DNA from: Nocardioides psychrotolerans
Lineage (GTDB): Bacteria; Actinomycetota; Actinomycetes; Propionibacteriales; Nocardioidaceae
Assembly: GCF_900113685.1 (NCBI RefSeq)
Contig: NZ_FOQG01000003.1
Location: 1 to 64,000 of the forward strand
Direction of reading: 5' to 3'
DNA length: 64,000 bases
The stretch's first letter is position 1, and every line of letters starts with the position of its first letter. The notes beneath the pieces were generated by a model that ran no database searches, was not told the DNA's origin, and saw nothing but the letters and a program-made list of their open reading frames with translations. Positions 54,525-63,551 of this stretch are shown one piece after another. The position numbers and the translations under genes are program-made.

Positions 54525-57254
54525 TCAGGCCTTCTTCGCAGCAGCCTTCGTCGTGGTCTTCTTGGCCGCCGTCTTCTTGGTGGCGGCCTTCTTCGTGGTC
54601 GTCTTCTTCGCAGCAGCCTTCTTGGCCGGGGCCTTCTTGGCGGCGCCCTTCTTGACAGGCGCCTTCTTCGCCGGACCGCGCTCGCGGCGGTCGGCGAGCA
54701 GCTCGGCGGCGCGGGCGAGGGTGATCGACTCGACGGAGTCGTCCTTGCGGAGGGTGGCGTTGAACTCGCCGTCGGTGACGTACTCACCGAAGCGGCCCGA
54801 CTTCACCACGACCGGCTGGCCGGAGACGGGGTCGTTGCCGAGCTCCTTGAGCGGCGGCGCGGCCGCGGCACGGCCACGCTGCTTGGGCTGGGCGTAGATC
54901 TTGAGAGCCTCGTCCAGACCGATGGTGAGCAGCTGGTCCTCGGCGGTCAGCGACCGCGAGTCGGTGCCCTTCTTGAGGTAGGGCCCGTAGCGGCCGTTCT
55001 GCGCGGTGATCTCCTCACCGTCCTCGGCGTTGCCGACGACGCGGGGCAGGGAGAGCAGCTTGAGGGCGTCCTCGAGCGAGATCGTGTCGAGCGACATCGA
55101 CTTGAAGAGCGAGCCGGTGCGGGGCTTGTCGTTCTTCTTCGCGTCCTCGGGCAGGAGCTCGGTGACGTAGGGGCCGTAGCGGCCGTTCTTGGCCACGACC
55201 TGGAGGCCGGTCTCGGGGTGCACCCCGAGCTGGATCTCCTCGCCGGCCGGGTTGGCGAAGAGCTCGACGGCCTTCTCCATGGTCAGCTCGTCGGGGGGCA
55301 GGTCGTCGGGCACGTTGGCCCGCTTGCCGACCGGGTTGCCCTCGTCGTCCGGGCCCTCGAGGTAGGGGCCGTAGCGACCCACGCGCAGGTTGATCCCCAG
55401 CTCGGGGTCGCCGATCGGGAAGGTCGCGAGCTCCTTGGCGTCGATGTCGCCGAGCTCGTGGACCAGGTCGTAGAGGCCCTTGAACTTCTCGGAGCCGTAG
55501 TAGAACTCGCCGAGCTCGGAGACCCGGTCCTTGCGGCCACCGGCGATGTCGTCGAGCACGTCCTCCATCTCGGCGGTGAACTCGTAGGACACCTGCCGCG
55601 CGAAGTGCTCCTCGAGCAGCCGGATCACCGAGAAGGCCAGCCACGCCGGGACCAGCGCGGTGCCCTTCTTGTAGACGTAGCCGCGGTTGAGGATGGTGCC
55701 GATGATCGCGGCGTACGTCGACGGGCGACCGATCTCGCGCTCCTCGAGCTCCTTGATCAGCGTGGCCTCGGTGTAGCGGGCGGGGGGCTTGGTCTCGTGA
55801 CCGCTGGCCGAGACGGACGCGGCCGAGACGGCGTCGCCCTCGACGAGCGCCGGGAGGCGGGTCTCCTGGTCGTCCTTGGCCGCCCCCTCGTCGGTGCCCT
55901 CGACGTAGGCCTTCAGGAACCCGTGGAAGGTGATGACGCGACCGCTGGCGGAGAACACGACGTCCTCGCCCCCGGCCGACGTGCCGCCGAGGCGCACGGA
56001 GACCGACTGGCCGACCGCGTCCTTCATCTGCGAGGCGACGGTGCGCATCCAGATCAGCTCGTAGACGCGGAACTGGTCGCCGGTCAGCCCGGTCTGGGCC
56101 GGGGTGCGGAACGACTCGCCGGCGGGGCGGATCGCCTCGTGGGCCTCCTGCGCGTTCTTGACCTTGGAGGCGTAGACGCGCGGCGTGTCCGGCAGGTAGT
56201 CGGCGCCGTAGAGCTCGCGCACCTGCGAGCGGGCGGCCTCGACCGCACCGCCCGAGAGCGTGGTCGAGTCGGTGCGCATGTAGGTGATGAAGCCGTTCTC
56301 GTAGAGCCGCTGCGCGACCGACATCGCGACCGAGGCGGTCATGCCGAGCTTGCGGCCCGCCTCCTGCTGGAGGGTCGTCGTGCGGAACGGCGCGTAGGGA
56401 GAGCGCTTGTAGGGCTTGGACTCGACCGAGCGGACGTCGTACGTCGAGTCCTGCAGGCTGGTGACGAGGGCCTCGGCGCGGGTGCGGTCGACGTGGACGA
56501 CCTTGGACGCGTCCTTCAGCAGGCCGTCCTGGCCGAAGTCGGAGCCGCGGGCGACGCGGGTGCCGTCGATGGAGTGCAGCTTGGAAGGGAACATCCGCTG
56601 GTCGTGCTTGCTGCCGGCATCGAAGGTCGCCTCGAGGTCCCAGTAGGACGCGAGGCGGAACTTCATCCGCTCCCGCTCCTTGTCGACGACCAGGCGGGTG
56701 GCGACGGACTGGACGCGGCCGGCCGAGAGGCCGGACATGACCTTCTTCCACAGCACCGGGGAGACCTCGTAGCCGAAGAGGCGGTCCAGGATCCGGCGCG
56801 CCTCCTGGGCCTCGACGAGGTCGCCGTTGATCTGGCGCGGGTTCTCGACCGCGGTGAGGATCGCGGCCTTGGTGATCTCGTGGAAGACCATCCGGTGCAC
56901 CGGGATGCCCTGGGGCTTCAGCTCGTCGAGGAGGTGCCAGGCGATCGCCTCGCCCTCGCGGTCCTCATCGGTGGCGAGGTAGAGCTCGTCGGCGTCCTTG
57001 AGCAGGCTCTTGAGCTTGGAGATGTGCGACTTCTTGTCACGTGGCACGACGTAGTAGGGCGTGAACCCGTTCTCGACATCGACGGCCAACCGGCCCCAGG
57101 GCTTGTCCTTGATCTTCGCCGGGGTGTCGGCTGCGTTGTTGGGCAGGTCGCGGATGTGTCCGATGGAGGACTCCACGACATAGCCGTCACCGAGGTAGCC
57201 GCCGATGGTGCGGGCCTTCGCCGGGGACTCGACGATCACCAACTTGTGTACCAC
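54525..57254 (-). CDS. topA: DNA topoisomerase I
   Basis: The 909-residue type IA topoisomerase relaxes negative supercoils. Toprim is at the N-terminus (LVIVESPAKARTIGGYLG; TDEDREGEAIAWHLL), the RILDRLFGYEVSPVLW hinge follows, and the catalytic Tyr lies in FITYMRTDSTTLS (about 328). Several Topo_C repeats (GRYGPYL, GRFGEYVT types) follow without zinc fingers, as is normal in actinobacteria. The last 50 residues are Lys/Ala-rich (KKAPAKKAAAKKTTTKKAA), a DNA-binding tail that raises processivity. GTG 57254 is the only start before the first strand. Confidence 0.97.
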   Translation of the reverse strand: MVHKLVIVESPAKARTIGGYLGDGYVVESSIGHIRDLPNNAADTPAKIKDKPWGRLAVDVENGFTPYYVVPRDKKSHISKLKSLLKDADELYLATDEDREGEAIAWHLLDELKPQGIPVHRMVFHEITKAAILTAVENPRQINGDLVEAQEARRILDRLFGYEVSPVLWKKVMSGLSAGRVQSVATRLVVDKERERMKFRLASYWDLEATFDAGSKHDQRMFPSKLHSIDGTRVARGSDFGQDGLLKDASKVVHVDRTRAEALVTSLQDSTYDVRSVESKPYKRSPYAPFRTTTLQQEAGRKLGMTASVAMSVAQRLYENGFITYMRTDSTTLSGGAVEAARSQVRELYGADYLPDTPRVYASKVKNAQEAHEAIRPAGESFRTPAQTGLTGDQFRVYELIWMRTVASQMKDAVGQSVSVRLGGTSAGGEDVVFSASGRVITFHGFLKAYVEGTDEGAAKDDQETRLPALVEGDAVSAASVSASGHETKPPARYTEATLIKELEEREIGRPSTYAAIIGTILNRGYVYKKGTALVPAWLAFSVIRLLEEHFARQVSYEFTAEMEDVLDDIAGGRKDRVSELGEFYYGSEKFKGLYDLVHELGDIDAKELATFPIGDPELGINLRVGRYGPYLEGPDDEGNPVGKRANVPDDLPPDELTMEKAVELFANPAGEEIQLGVHPETGLQVVAKNGRYGPYVTELLPEDAKKNDKPRTGSLFKSMSLDTISLEDALKLLSLPRVVGNAEDGEEITAQNGRYGPYLKKGTDSRSLTAEDQLLTIGLDEALKIYAQPKQRGRAAAAPPLKELGNDPVSGQPVVVKSGRFGEYVTDGEFNATLRKDDSVESITLARAAELLADRRERGPAKKAPVKKGAAKKAPAKKAAAKKTTTKKAATKKTAAKKTTTKAAAKKA

Positions 57255-57490
57255 TGCGTTGCCATTTCCTTACTGCTGCGAGAGGAGTGAGCGGGGGGAA
57301 CAAGGGCTCACGGCCGATCACGGTAGCGCGTGCTGTCCAACGCCCCGACTTCCGGTGATGCCCGTGGATGACGTGTCGACGTTCGGCGGGGCCCGCCGGG
57401 AGGCCTGTGGAGGACGGCCGCCGGATGTCCCCGCGGCGTGCCACCGTGAGGTCCTCGATCCCCGACCGCTCCACTCGGAGGTGCCCCCCG

Positions 57491-58336
57491 ATGTACGACG
57501 ACACGCACGACCCCGACCGCTTCGACCCCCAGGTGTGGTCTCGCGCGATCCTCCACGACCACTACGCGTCCGACCCTGCCTGGCAGGACCGGTTGCGCCA
57601 CCTCGTCCTGGTCGACGGCCGGCTCGTCGACACCTGGACCGAGCCGGTGGAGGGCACCCCGTGGCAGGCCCACGCCGAGCACTTCGACCGCGAGGCCCGA
57701 CGGCACGCGGCGCCGCCGGCTCCCCCGCAGGCGCCGCCCTACGAGCGGGCGCTGCTGTGGCTCGAGGACGCGTGTGGAGGGCGGGCGGGCGTGCACGAGC
57801 TGGACGCCGCTCCGCTCGTCGACGTCGATGATCGACCCGAGGCGTCCGACCCCGCGGACCGGGAGCGTCTCGCGCAGACCGTGGAGCACCTCGACGGCGT
57901 CGCTGCGACCGTGCTGACCGACGCTCTTGGGCCGGCGCAGGCCGACGAGCTCGGCATCGCCCTGCGCCGGGCGCTCGCGCTGGTCTGGCAGGCCCGGCCC
58001 GACGTCGTACGACGTCCGCGCTCGCCGCAGCACCTCGCCGGCACGCTGTGCTGGGTCGTCGGCAAGGCCAACGGGCTGTTCGGGCCCCAGGGCTCGGTGC
58101 GGATGAAGGAGGTGCGCGAGGCGCTGGCGGTCGGGGCGTCGCTCGCGGGCAACCACGCCGAGGTCGAGGACGCGCTGTGGGGCCTGCGCTCGCGCAACCG
58201 GACGTGCTTTCGACCCTCGGGGCTCCCGGACCTCCTGCTGACAGGGCGGTCCGACCTGCTGGTCTCGGGCGTGCGGCGCCACTTGGTCCGGGTGCGCGAA
58301 CAGGCCCTGGTGGCGCAGGCCGCCCAAGCCGCATAA
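57491..58336 (+). CDS. Protein of unknown function, DUF6398-like C-terminal part
   Basis: The 281-residue protein has an N-terminal 90 residues of mixed composition, then a helical domain (about 120-281) with AQTVEHLDGVAATVLTDALG, LAGTLCWVVGKANGLFGPQ and VRMKEVREALAVGASLAGNH. The last part looks like a helix-turn-helix, and the pattern fits DUF6398, found in proteins related to plasmid-type ORFs. No enzymatic motif is visible. ATG 57491 lacks a strong ribosome site (GGAGGTG is 9 nt upstream). It is upstream of vapBC by 30 bp; the regulatory palindrome lies between. Function unknown. Confidence 0.6.
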   Translation: MYDDTHDPDRFDPQVWSRAILHDHYASDPAWQDRLRHLVLVDGRLVDTWTEPVEGTPWQAHAEHFDREARRHAAPPAPPQAPPYERALLWLEDACGGRAGVHELDAAPLVDVDDRPEASDPADRERLAQTVEHLDGVAATVLTDALGPAQADELGIALRRALALVWQARPDVVRRPRSPQHLAGTLCWVVGKANGLFGPQGSVRMKEVREALAVGASLAGNHAEVEDALWGLRSRNRTCFRPSGLPDLLLTGRSDLLVSGVRRHLVRVREQALVAQAAQAA

Positions 58337-58338
58337 CT

Positions 58339-58358
58339 TTCTACCGTGGACGGTAGAA
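58339..58358 (+). promoter_or_regulatory. vapBC operator and leaderless promoter
   Basis: TTCTACCGT (58339-58347), GG, ACGGTAGAA (58350-58358) form a perfect 20-bp palindrome. TAGAAT (58354-58359) makes a near-ideal -10 box, and vapB GTG begins 8 nt later at 58367, so the transcript may start at the initiation codon. The operator covers the -10 box, as in autoregulated VapBC loci. Confidence 0.85.
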
Positions 58359-58366
58359 TCGGGCTT

Positions 58367-58609
58367 GTGCCGACGCTCAACATCAAGGACCCGGAGGTCT
58401 ACCGGCTCGCCGCCGCGCTCGCCGCCCGGCGCGGGACCTCGATGACGCGTGCGGTGCGACAGGCCCTGGAGGAAGCAGCCGAGCGGGACCGGGCACGACG
58501 AGACGGGCTCGCCGAGCGGCTCCTCGAGATCGGTCGTCGCTCCGCGGCCCGCCCGGGTCCCGTCCTCACCGACGACGACCTCTACGACGAGCGGGGGTTG
58601 CCGTGGTAG
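58367..58609 (+). CDS. vapB: VapB-type antitoxin (Rv0623-like/PSK family)
   Basis: The 80-residue antitoxin starts VPTLNIKDPEVYRLAAALAA, the ribbon-helix-helix pattern of Rv0623-like transcription factors, with RGTSMTRAVRQALEEAAERD as the second helix. The C-terminal part (VLTDDDLYDERGLPW) is the toxin-wrapping tail. It binds the palindrome overlapping its promoter and also neutralises the PIN toxin encoded next. GTG 58367 begins directly at the likely transcript start. It overlaps vapC by 7 bp, so the pair is translationally coupled. Confidence 0.92.
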   Translation: MPTLNIKDPEVYRLAAALAARRGTSMTRAVRQALEEAAERDRARRDGLAERLLEIGRRSAARPGPVLTDDDLYDERGLPW

Positions 58610-58995
58610 TCCTCGACTCGTCGGTGATCGTGGCCGTGCTGCGCGACGAGGCCGACGCAGCAACGTGGGCCGCGGCACTCGCGCAGGCGGACCGGGTCAC
58701 CATCGCAGCTCCCACGGCTGTGGAAGCCGCCATCGTGGTCGGCGAGCAACGGCACGGCGACCTGGACGAGCTCCTCGAGGCGTGCGCGGCCGAGGTCGTC
58801 GCCTTCGGCGCGGACCACGCCCGCGCCGCGCGCGCGGCCTACGCCCGGTTCGGCAAGGGATCTGGCTCCCCGGCCCGCCTCAACCTCGGCGACTGCTTCT
58901 CCTACGCCTTGGCGACGGTGAGCGGTGCGCCGCTGCTCTTCAAGGGCGACGACTTCACCCACACCGACGTCGTCGTCGCCTCGCCGGCCGACTGA
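58603..58995 (+). CDS. vapC: VapC-type PIN-domain ribonuclease toxin
   Basis: A 130-residue PIN nuclease with the four acidic groups: Asp5 in VVLDSSVIVAVL, Glu in PTAVEAAIVVGE (about 41), Asp in NLGDCFSYALA (about 97) and Asp in LFKGDDFTHTD (about 115-116). Partner VapC enzymes cut tRNA or rRNA at specific sites. All active-site residues are kept, so it should be toxic without the antitoxin. GTG 58603 overlaps the vapB end. It is convergent with the methyltransferase gene, 7 bp apart. Confidence 0.93.
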   Translation: MVVLDSSVIVAVLRDEADAATWAAALAQADRVTIAAPTAVEAAIVVGEQRHGDLDELLEACAAEVVAFGADHARAARAAYARFGKGSGSPARLNLGDCFSYALATVSGAPLLFKGDDFTHTDVVVASPAD

Positions 58996-59002
58996 TGGGA
59001 GG

Positions 59003-60508
59003 TCACGGCACCTCGAGGAATCCCTCGCGCACCATCTCGCGGGCCACCGGGAGGTAGGCGTCGCGCACCAGGTCGGGCTCGGCGTCGGTGAGGGTCGCGA
59101 CCGCGTCGAGGATCTGCCCGAGGCTCAGCTCACCGTCGCTCGCACCGACCATCGCCGCCTCCACGGTGTCGGCCTGCCGCGCCCGCCGGAACCCGCGCTG
59201 CTGGCGCAGCACGATCGTCTCGGGGTCCTCCGCGCCGGCCGGCCCCGCCGTCTCCTGACGTACGTCGGGGCGCGCGACCAGGTGGGTGTCCAGGTCGACC
59301 TCGTCGCGGAGCGCCTCGCCCCACGCGTGGATGGCGGGGGCGATCGGCTGCTCGACGTCGTAGGGCCACTCGAGGAAGTCGCTGACCACTCCGGCGGACC
59401 CCGACGCGGACGCGGACCCGGACGCGGACCCGGAGGCGCGCAGGTTGATCCACCCGAAGCCGATGCCCTCGACGCCCTGCTCCTCGAACCACGACAGCCA
59501 GGTGTCATAGCGGCGCAGGTAGTCCGGCGAGCCGTGCAGGCCGGCGTCCTTGAGCCACAGCTCGACGTAGACCGACGGGTCGACGACCTCACGCTGCACG
59601 ATCAGCGCGTCGCAGTCGCCGACCAGCCACTCGGAGAGCCGCTCGTCCCACGGGCGTCCCTCGGCGATCACCCAGTTGGCCAGCACCTGGCACCAGCCGC
59701 CCTCGGTGAGGTGATCGGGTGCGGCACGCACGATGTCCTCGACCACCCGGTCACCGGGCAGCCCGGAGTCGCGGTAGACCAGACGCTCGCCCGTGCCCGG
59801 CGAGATCACGAACGGCGGGTTGGTCGCGATCAGGTCGAAGCGCTCGCCGGCCACCGGCTGGAAGTAGGAGCCGTCGCGCACGTCGACCCGGTCGGCGACC
59901 CCGTTGAGCGCCACGTTGAAGCGGGTGAGCCTCAGCGCGCGCTGGTTGACGTCGGTGGCCACCACCCGTCCGGCGTGGCCGGCGAGGTGCAGCGCCTGCA
60001 CACCGCAGCCGGTGCCGAGGTCGAGCGCGCGGGCCACCGGCTCGCGGATCGTCAGCTGGGCCAGCGAGGTCGAGGCCGAGCTGATCCCGAGGACGTGGTC
60101 GGCGCCGACCCGCTGGGGGCCGCCGTCCAGACCGGGCGTCAGGTCGCTGACGACCCAGAACGTCTCGTCGTCGGTCGCATAGGGACGGATGTCGAGGCGA
60201 GCGGCGACCTCGCTCACCGACTGCTCGACCAGGCCCTCGGCCGTCAGCCGGTCGAGCAGCCCCGGCAGTGCCGCCTCGGCGTCGGCGACCGGCACGGGAG
60301 CCTGCAGCAGGAACAGTCGCGCCAGCGTCTCGACGGCACTGCCACCCGTCGTACGACGGCGAGCAGGGGTGGTCTCGTTGCGCATCAGCGCGGCGTGGCC
60401 CTCGGACCCCAGCACGTCGGCGACCCCGTCATAGGTGAAGCCGGCCAGCTCGAGGGCGGCACGCAGACGGGCCGGGAGGTCGGTGGCGGCAGAGGCAGAA
60501 GAGGTCAC
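59003..60508 (-). CDS. Two-domain class I methyltransferase with DUF7059-like N-terminus
   Basis: The 501-residue protein has an N-terminal winged/helical domain (about 10-150; LARLFLLQAPVPVADAEAAL) of the DUF7059 type, then a methyltransferase with motif I ALDLGTGCGVQALHLAG (about 166), VATDVNQRALRLTRFNVALN, VDVRDGSYFQPV, and the catalytic motif LIATNPPFVISPG (about 231) of N-methyltransferases such as PrmC and RlmG. A Ser/Gly/Ala linker (SGSASGSASASGSAG near 370) precedes a C-terminal domain. It probably methylates rRNA or a protein; the substrate is unknown. It lies convergent to vapC. Confidence 0.85.
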   Translation of the reverse strand: MTSSASAATDLPARLRAALELAGFTYDGVADVLGSEGHAALMRNETTPARRRTTGGSAVETLARLFLLQAPVPVADAEAALPGLLDRLTAEGLVEQSVSEVAARLDIRPYATDDETFWVVSDLTPGLDGGPQRVGADHVLGISSASTSLAQLTIREPVARALDLGTGCGVQALHLAGHAGRVVATDVNQRALRLTRFNVALNGVADRVDVRDGSYFQPVAGERFDLIATNPPFVISPGTGERLVYRDSGLPGDRVVEDIVRAAPDHLTEGGWCQVLANWVIAEGRPWDERLSEWLVGDCDALIVQREVVDPSVYVELWLKDAGLHGSPDYLRRYDTWLSWFEEQGVEGIGFGWINLRASGSASGSASASGSAGVVSDFLEWPYDVEQPIAPAIHAWGEALRDEVDLDTHLVARPDVRQETAGPAGAEDPETIVLRQQRGFRRARQADTVEAAMVGASDGELSLGQILDAVATLTDAEPDLVRDAYLPVAREMVREGFLEVP

Positions 60509-60741
60509 GGGCCGAGGTTAGAGGCCACGCGGCCCGCCACGAGCGGCATGGTCCGATCGGATGACCGTCCCCACCCGTTCGGACCAGGCGTCGGGGGCCG
60601 CTCGGGCGTACTAGCCCTGTCGGGCGCCCGGATCGGAACGATCTCCTGCAGGTTCCGCAGACGGCTCCTAGCATCGGTGGAGGGGGAACACACGTGCGGC
60701 CTGGGACGGGTACTGGGGCGCCCTATGGGGAGGGAAACCCA

Positions 60742-62607
60742 ATGCACCGTCTCAAGCGCGGGCTCGGCGCGGCCGTGGCCACCAGCGTCATCGCCTCGGG
60801 GGCCGGCATCGCGACCGCCGCCACCGCGCAGGCTGCTGCTCCGCGGCCGACGCAGGAGCAGAAGGTCCTTCTCGAGCTCCTGGCACTCCAACCGCCCGTG
60901 CTCAACGGCGCAGGAGGGGTCGGCTCGGTGCTCACCCTCACCAACCCGGTGTGGAGCCTGATCGGCGTCACCAATTCCTTCCAGTGGCTGCGCGACGGCG
61001 CGGCCATCCCGGGCGCCACCAGCCCGACCTACACACCCGTCGTCGCGGACGCCGGGCACGACCTCAGCGCGCAGGTGACCGGCTCGTTCCTCGGTCTCCT
61101 GCCGGTCTCGACACTCACGAACGCACTCCCGATCCCACTTCCCGGCGGTGGCGGAGGGACTCCTGCCCCGCTGGCTCTCGTCGCGGACGTGCTCCCGGTC
61201 CTCTCCGGCGTCCCCGGCGTCAGTTCGCTCCTCACGCTGACCGGCCCCGTCTGGAGCCTGCCGGGAGTGAGCAACTCCAACCAGTGGATGAGCAACGGCA
61301 TCCCGATCGTCGGGGCCACCGGCTCGTCCTACACCCCGACCGCGGGCGATGCCGGCAGCCAGATCACCGCGCTCGTGACCGGTTCGCTATTCGGCGTCCT
61401 GCCGGTCGCCGTGCTCACCAACGCGCTCGACATCCCGCTGCCCTCGGGTGGCGGCGGGGGGACTCCCGAGCCAGGCGACCTGCTCGCCCTGCTCGCCATC
61501 CCGACCCTGACCGGCCTCCCCGTCGTGGGTGAGGTCATCGCCCTCACCCCCATCGAGTGGAACCTGCTCGACGTCACGACCACCGTGCAGTGGCTCAGCA
61601 ACGGCATCCCGATCCCCGGAGCCACCGGACTCTCCTTCAGCCCCGGCGCCGACCTCGCCGGCACCGAGCTCTCCGCGCTGATCACCGGCACGTTGGCCGG
61701 CCTGCCGGTCGTCTCCGCAATCACCAGCGCCCTGGGCATCGCCCCGGCCGACCCCGGGGCCATCACGGCGGCCGCCGCTCCCACCGTGAGCGGCGCCGAA
61801 AAGGTCGGCACCGTGCTGACCGGCACCGACCCGGAGTGGAGCGTCAAGGAGGGTGTCACCACGACCTACCAGTGGCTCCGCAACAGCGTCGCGATCCCCG
61901 GCGCCGTCCAGAAGACCTACCTCCTGGTCGGCGAGGACTTCGGCAAGCAGATCTCGCTGAGGGCGACCGGGACCAAGACCGGCAGCACCACCGGGACGGC
62001 CTCGAGCCGCCCGGTCCTGGCCAAGCTCGGTGACGCGCTGACCGCGTCGACCACCCCGTCGATCAGCGGCAATGCGGCACCCGGCAACCTGATGACCGTC
62101 CAGCCCGGCACGTGGGCGGGCACGCCGACGCCGACCTTCGGCTACCAGTGGTATGCCAACGGCGCGCCGATCAGTGGCGCCAACGCCTCGACGTACATCG
62201 TCAAGCCGGCCGAGGCCGGCCGCAACCTCGCCGTCCTGGTCACGGCCAACCGTGTCGGCTACGCCCCCGGCAGTGCCGCCACCGCCCCGGTGGCGGTCGC
62301 CAAGGTCGCCTCGCGCACCAAGCTGGCCCTGCCCAAGAAGAGGATCGCCCAGGGCAAGGCGGGCCTGCTCAAGATCACCCTCGCGGCGACCGGCCTGAAG
62401 GTGGCCGGCAAGGTGACGGTCTTCGACGGCAAGAGGAAGCTGAAGACCTACACCGTCCGCAGCGCCGACAACGGCACCCGCACGGTCACGCTGCCCAGGC
62501 TCAAGCCCGGCAAGCACGCGCTGACCGCGGCCTTCGGCGGTAACGCCGCCACCAAAGCGTCACGGTCGGCCAAGGTCGTCCTGACGGTGCTCAAGAGGAA
62601 GAGGTAG
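60742..62607 (+). CDS. Secreted protein with five Ig-like repeats
   Basis: The 621-residue protein has a signal peptide (RGLGAAVATSVIASGAGIATA, cut probably after AQA about residue 32). Three long repeats (about 40-145, 150-240, 250-345) share the core VWSL.GV.NS.QW...G.PI.GAT...YTP...DAG, and two more (about 355-445, 448-535) share TYQWLRNSVAIPGA and FGYQWYANGAPISGA. Gly-rich linkers (PLPGGGGGTPAP, PLPSGGGGGTPEP) separate them. The last 85 residues form a bacterial Ig-like (Big_3-type) domain, KLALPKKRIAQGKAGLLKIT onward. It is probably a surface adhesin or cell-wall protein; no sortase motif is seen. Confidence 0.85.
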   Translation: MHRLKRGLGAAVATSVIASGAGIATAATAQAAAPRPTQEQKVLLELLALQPPVLNGAGGVGSVLTLTNPVWSLIGVTNSFQWLRDGAAIPGATSPTYTPVVADAGHDLSAQVTGSFLGLLPVSTLTNALPIPLPGGGGGTPAPLALVADVLPVLSGVPGVSSLLTLTGPVWSLPGVSNSNQWMSNGIPIVGATGSSYTPTAGDAGSQITALVTGSLFGVLPVAVLTNALDIPLPSGGGGGTPEPGDLLALLAIPTLTGLPVVGEVIALTPIEWNLLDVTTTVQWLSNGIPIPGATGLSFSPGADLAGTELSALITGTLAGLPVVSAITSALGIAPADPGAITAAAAPTVSGAEKVGTVLTGTDPEWSVKEGVTTTYQWLRNSVAIPGAVQKTYLLVGEDFGKQISLRATGTKTGSTTGTASSRPVLAKLGDALTASTTPSISGNAAPGNLMTVQPGTWAGTPTPTFGYQWYANGAPISGANASTYIVKPAEAGRNLAVLVTANRVGYAPGSAATAPVAVAKVASRTKLALPKKRIAQGKAGLLKITLAATGLKVAGKVTVFDGKRKLKTYTVRSADNGTRTVTLPRLKPGKHALTAAFGGNAATKASRSAKVVLTVLKRKR

Positions 62608-63469
62608 CACCCGCCCCGCCCGAGGGCGCGGCGCCGGGCTCGGCCCGGGGCGGCGCTCCGGGCAGGTGATAGTAGGCCGTGAGCGGGCGACCGGCCTCGA
62701 AGAGCTCGACGGCACCGCGGTAGATGCCGTGGCGCAGCTCGGCCTCGTAGCCCTTCAGGCTCGGACAGCTGACCTCCAGGGCGTGCGCCAGCTCGGCCTC
62801 GACGTCGTAGGGCACCCGCACGAACGCGATCGAGAACGGCGCCGGCTCGAGGCTGTCGAGCACCCCCTCGAGGATCACGTAGAGCGGGGTGGGATCGCCC
62901 ATGCAGTTGCCGACGCTGCCGGTGTTGAAGAGCGTGCGCCGCTCGAGCTGGGTCTCGTAGAACGGGTCGTGGGAGTCGGCATAGCCGACGACGTCGGGCA
63001 CGGGTCCGTCGCCGACCGCACCGATCGTTGCCGCCGTGTTGGCGAACTGGCCGAGGAACTCCGCCTCGTCGTGCACGTAGCGCACACGGCGGTGCACCGA
63101 CTCCGACGAGGCGTGCATCAACCGGATCCGGCGGCCACTCATCGTGACGTCGTGGCAGAACGGCAGCGAGCGCAGCCACTCCCCCTGGCCCTCGCCGAGC
63201 TGCCCGGCCCACCAGCGCAGCGCGTCGTCGTCGTACTTGCGGTGCGGGTCGGGCAGGAAGTCGTCCCAGTTGCCCAGGACGTTGACCTCGCAGCGCTCCT
63301 GGCATATCTCGACCACCTCGCGACCGCGGGGGCCCTTGCCGACGTAGTCGCCGAGGTTGAAGATCCGGGTGATCTCGCGGGCCTCGATGTCGGCGAGCAC
63401 CGCCTCGAGCGCCGTCAGGTTGCCGTGCACGTCGGAGATCAGCGCGATGCGCTCCAGGGGTCCGCTCAC
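62591..63469 (-). CDS. Calcineurin-like metallophosphatase (YfcE/MJ0936-like)
   Basis: The 292-residue protein carries the metallophosphoesterase motifs: IALISDVHGNLTALEAVLAD (DxH, about 10-12), IFNLGDYVGKGPRGREVVE (GDxx), VNVLGNWDDF (GN(H/W)D, with Trp in place of the usual His), LMHASSES (about 118) and FNTGSVGNCMGDP (about 187). The C-terminus is Pro/Gly/Ser-rich and disordered. It probably hydrolyses phosphodiesters or phosphoanhydrides; related proteins are regulated by the ribosome or by nucleotides. It overlaps the end of the Ig-like gene by 17 bp, on the opposite strand. Confidence 0.87.
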   Translation of the reverse strand: MSGPLERIALISDVHGNLTALEAVLADIEAREITRIFNLGDYVGKGPRGREVVEICQERCEVNVLGNWDDFLPDPHRKYDDDALRWWAGQLGEGQGEWLRSLPFCHDVTMSGRRIRLMHASSESVHRRVRYVHDEAEFLGQFANTAATIGAVGDGPVPDVVGYADSHDPFYETQLERRTLFNTGSVGNCMGDPTPLYVILEGVLDSLEPAPFSIAFVRVPYDVEAELAHALEVSCPSLKGYEAELRHGIYRGAVELFEAGRPLTAYYHLPGAPPRAEPGAAPSGGAGATSSS

Positions 63470-63502
63470 CCGCCCATCGTCGCAAAGGCCCCGCCAAGCG
63501 CA

Positions 63503-63537
63503 GCAGGCCCGTCCCGGTGGAGTCCGGACGGGCCTGC
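63503..63537 (-). terminator. Terminator below hppA
   Basis: GCAGGCCCGTCC (63503-63514) pairs perfectly with GGACGGGCCTGC (63526-63537) around an 11-nt loop, 15 bp past the hppA stop on the minus strand. No U-tract follows. Confidence 0.85.
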
Positions 63538-63551
63538 GTACGACGAGCGGC

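Noticed and set aside
54541..54800. Separate histone-like gene from the Lys/Ala-rich stretch
   Set aside because: It is in frame with topA and forms its C-terminal tail, as in other actinobacteria.
53901..57290. Very long plus-strand open frame (1129 codons) opposite topA and tmk
   Set aside because: It is the antisense shadow of high-GC coding sequence: Val/Leu/Arg/Gly-rich with no domain, while the minus strand encodes clear TopA and Tmk.
60509..60741. Riboswitch in front of the secreted Ig-like protein (c-di-AMP type)
   Set aside because: Some G-rich runs and GGGAAACCC are present, but I could not match the conserved helices of the ydaO class or any other.
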